Shown here piece after piece: positions 26,301 to 26,915 of a stretch of DNA of 26,915 nucleotides. Source of the DNA: Bacteroidota bacterium. GTDB taxonomy: Bacteria > Bacteroidota > Rhodothermia > Balneolales > HLUCCA01. Made by a program: the position numbers and the translations under genes. Each line of letters begins with the position of its first letter. Positions within the stretch are counted from its first letter, which is position 1. Where the stretch lies: the NCBI GenBank assembly GCA_003448835.1, contig DLXM01000231.1, forward strand, positions 14,999-41,913. The letters run 5' to 3'. Under the pieces are notes generated by a model. The model was not told the DNA's origin, ran no database searches, and worked only from the letters and a program-made list of their open reading frames with translations.

Positions 26301-26505
26301 AGAGTCTCGATTTGTAATAGATATTGGTCACCAAATTTCTGATAAGATTCAAAACTGGGATGCAGGGCTACAAAAGCTGATAATTGATGATGATGTTATG
26401 GTGTACCTCGATGATAAAACTGAATCAATCTACGTTAGAAGAGACATTTGGAGAAATGGCATTTCCTTCAATGAATTTGTAAAAATTCTTAATGAGTACT
26501 TTTAA
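23341..26505 (+). CDS. GHKL ATPase with C-terminal PD-(D/E)xK-like nuclease
   Basis: The 1054-residue protein starts with a histidine kinase/Hsp90-type (GHKL) ATPase domain similar to sacsin-like proteins. The N box is WELLQNAKDV (Glu47, Asn51), the second box FSHNGLPFRIEHL (74-86), and the glycine-rich lid TTGKYGTGF (104-112). A central region of about 700 residues has no motif I recognise. Near the C-terminus, NPDRGKDFELIL (Asp925) then GYSIEIKSV (Glu938-x-Lys940) forms a D...ExK pattern like that in DUF3883 and restriction nuclease folds. The ATG at 23341 is 15 bp after hsdR; a TTG at 23332 would add three residues. Cotranscription with the type I R-M genes suggests a linked defence role, perhaps ATP-gated DNA cleavage. 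The ATPase call is firm; the nuclease call is moderate. Confidence 0.8.
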   Translation: MEEKKILNEADLARERQRSESEARSIIHDLDRLYTFPEERKSRWVWELLQNAKDVADKDGVDIIFKLTDDHLIFSHNGLPFRIEHLIAILYKTSTKSLNGEGGTTGKYGTGFVTTHILNKKLKIAGVHENTLGKRRFELEIDRTAAGLDESIALNAMQDSLSTSFGEIDEISKTPPEEINTTTHSFTYSLTPSSRIYAEKGLQELERNIAFTLLINQGPEKSINSVTIETPSKSTKYLASSKNTSIEDIQYISSNEDAGILYHTSGKLTFGVPVLEKGITYRLLPIENQAILYKEFPLIGTENFNLPVFIQHRDFHPTELRDGIRTKKETENTEDPTADKNRKALKEFIAAYIPFIQKLITAKVEDTYHLAKSGLPAFVENYSNVSWYEENIQKPIREFILDQDLVKTCSGAFIKIEQAKFPSIELIEDAEFYSLLSRLLPSQVPDSQSILIWGEIISQETESWKNDSTIDTEDLVKLVPEHVDVEEEKSIQWLKDLYLYLEYKQLIALGEANPIYLNEANTFCLRDQVAIHPTIDDEFKIVSKGLGRDLDDEFLNRKLGNVSSIKQFELTEFYNHLNKELISELKPESASEEQVESVFRVCCLFRSDRAAKRDQWYLIIHQLLPHLAPEKRMVTVDYDNYWRSAELWSIKYICHLLEKTQKPSVFANTYFEGHEESCFEWQNSFLSYIFSLKDDYSEVILKRNIIPTQSDEFRPYDEYVFAESNHEYFDDVIKDIYRDFTDKSEPRRFLVDTRISFDGLRTREVDVLTKEVDKLFNDPHIESKVKKGGLLNEMFLKLNNWYEQVFDAGNYLPTFSTKRATLYVLALGEGFSKQIMEIQNSGKSIEDITELAKIKLSPEEMKMFESAAAELGTEALLAKAKEMLGAKHQIERWKTIGKAAETAFEDAISGLDANFRIDNPDRGKDFELILEAKGYSIEIKSVAKGKEDVRMSALQGRTASKNPANYALCVMTRPEDDQIVDKEYFIKESRFVIDIGHQISDKIQNWDAGLQKLIIDDDVMVYLDDKTESIYVRRDIWRNGISFNEFVKILNEYF

Positions 26506-26915
26506 TTGATAACAATACCACTTTCCAAAATCCACAAACACAATATCAAACCGTTCAAAGCCTGCGCAATCTAATAATTTTAAAAGAATATGGCTGTCAA
26601 AACGTATGAAAAACAGATAAGAAGCACGATTGCACAATAATTTATAACAACAATAGAGAGTAAAATGGAAAATTCTAGATTTGTACATTTAATTAAATAG
26701 AATTTTGTTTTTTGCTCTCATATAAACACTTTGAAATTTGCTACAGTTCAAATACTTGAAGATTTATATTTTAATGAAAAACTGTAAATATGCTGACATA
26801 TTATGAACTCATATTGCTAAGGGACAATTAAGCATTTGATTGTTATTCATCACTAAAGTGTACTAGTCGGATACCGTCTCAACCCTTAAACTGTTAAATA
26901 TCACATAAAGTGTAC
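26506..26915. other. Gene-free AT-rich tail of the window
   Basis: No open reading frame with recognisable protein character is visible on either strand in this 410 bp. A 10-bp word TAAAGTGTAC occurs at 26854-26863 and again at 26906-26915, where the window ends; its meaning is unclear. There is no tRNA-like cloverleaf or clear terminator after the GHKL gene. Confidence 0.5.

Noticed and set aside
26425..26688. Minus-strand frame of 87 codons at the end of the window
   Set aside because: It overlaps the 3' end of the GHKL gene, has no recognisable motif and an atypical Cys/Phe/Tyr-rich composition.
1..26915. CRISPR array, tRNA, rRNA, transposase, integrase or prophage structural genes
   Set aside because: I searched both strands by eye and saw no regularly spaced repeats, cloverleaf genes or such proteins. 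The only exact long repeat is the 27-bp pair, which has two copies.

Overview
The window looks like a chromosomal accessory region of a Bacteroidota-type bacterium, possibly a marine lineage such as Balneolota. The evidence is indirect: a GH17-like glucanase lipoprotein next to a GPH-family sugar transporter, moderate-to-low GC, an absence of strong Shine-Dalgarno sequences, and small toxin-antitoxin (TA) families that I associate with Bacteroidota. There is no rRNA, tRNA, CRISPR array, transposase or integrase gene, so the taxon cannot be fixed from the sequence alone.

Region 1 (1-4700) is metabolic. It holds the C-terminal end of a large carbohydrate-active protein, a GH17-like lipoprotein, a GPH sugar:cation symporter and a SIMPL-domain protein. 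The first three suggest use of beta-1,3-glucan (laminarin) or a related glucan.

Region 2 (4800-10500) is a cluster of TA modules around one EamA transporter: a shortened GNAT-like toxin with its small partner, MazEF, AbiEi/AbiEii (type IV), a RelE remnant, and a HigB-HigA-SecB-like toxin-antitoxin-chaperone (TAC) module. Three toxins appear to have lost their core (two by apparent internal in-frame deletion, one as a frameshifted remnant), while MazEF and AbiE look intact. Palindromes and repeats sit in front of three modules and are probable operators. A half integron-attC-like sequence lies between the first TA pair and the EamA gene.

Region 3 (10589-26505) is a defence island. It begins with a PLD-DEAD/DEAH helicase-DUF3427 protein and an AT-rich PD-(D/E)xK-DUF2971 fusion. 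These are followed by a type I restriction-modification operon in the order (XRE pseudogene)-hsdM-hsdS-FRG-hsdR-GHKL ATPase/nuclease. Spacing in the operon is tight: 5 bp, 1 bp, a 4-bp overlap, 92 bp and 15 bp. Two genes in it are not part of standard type I R-M. The FRG-domain gene lies between hsdS and hsdR, the place where the anticodon nuclease PrrC sits in E. coli. The distal gene encodes a 1054-residue GHKL ATPase with a C-terminal PD-(D/E)xK-like nuclease motif. I consider this composite operon the best candidate for an under-described system.

The last 410 bp contain no gene I can support.
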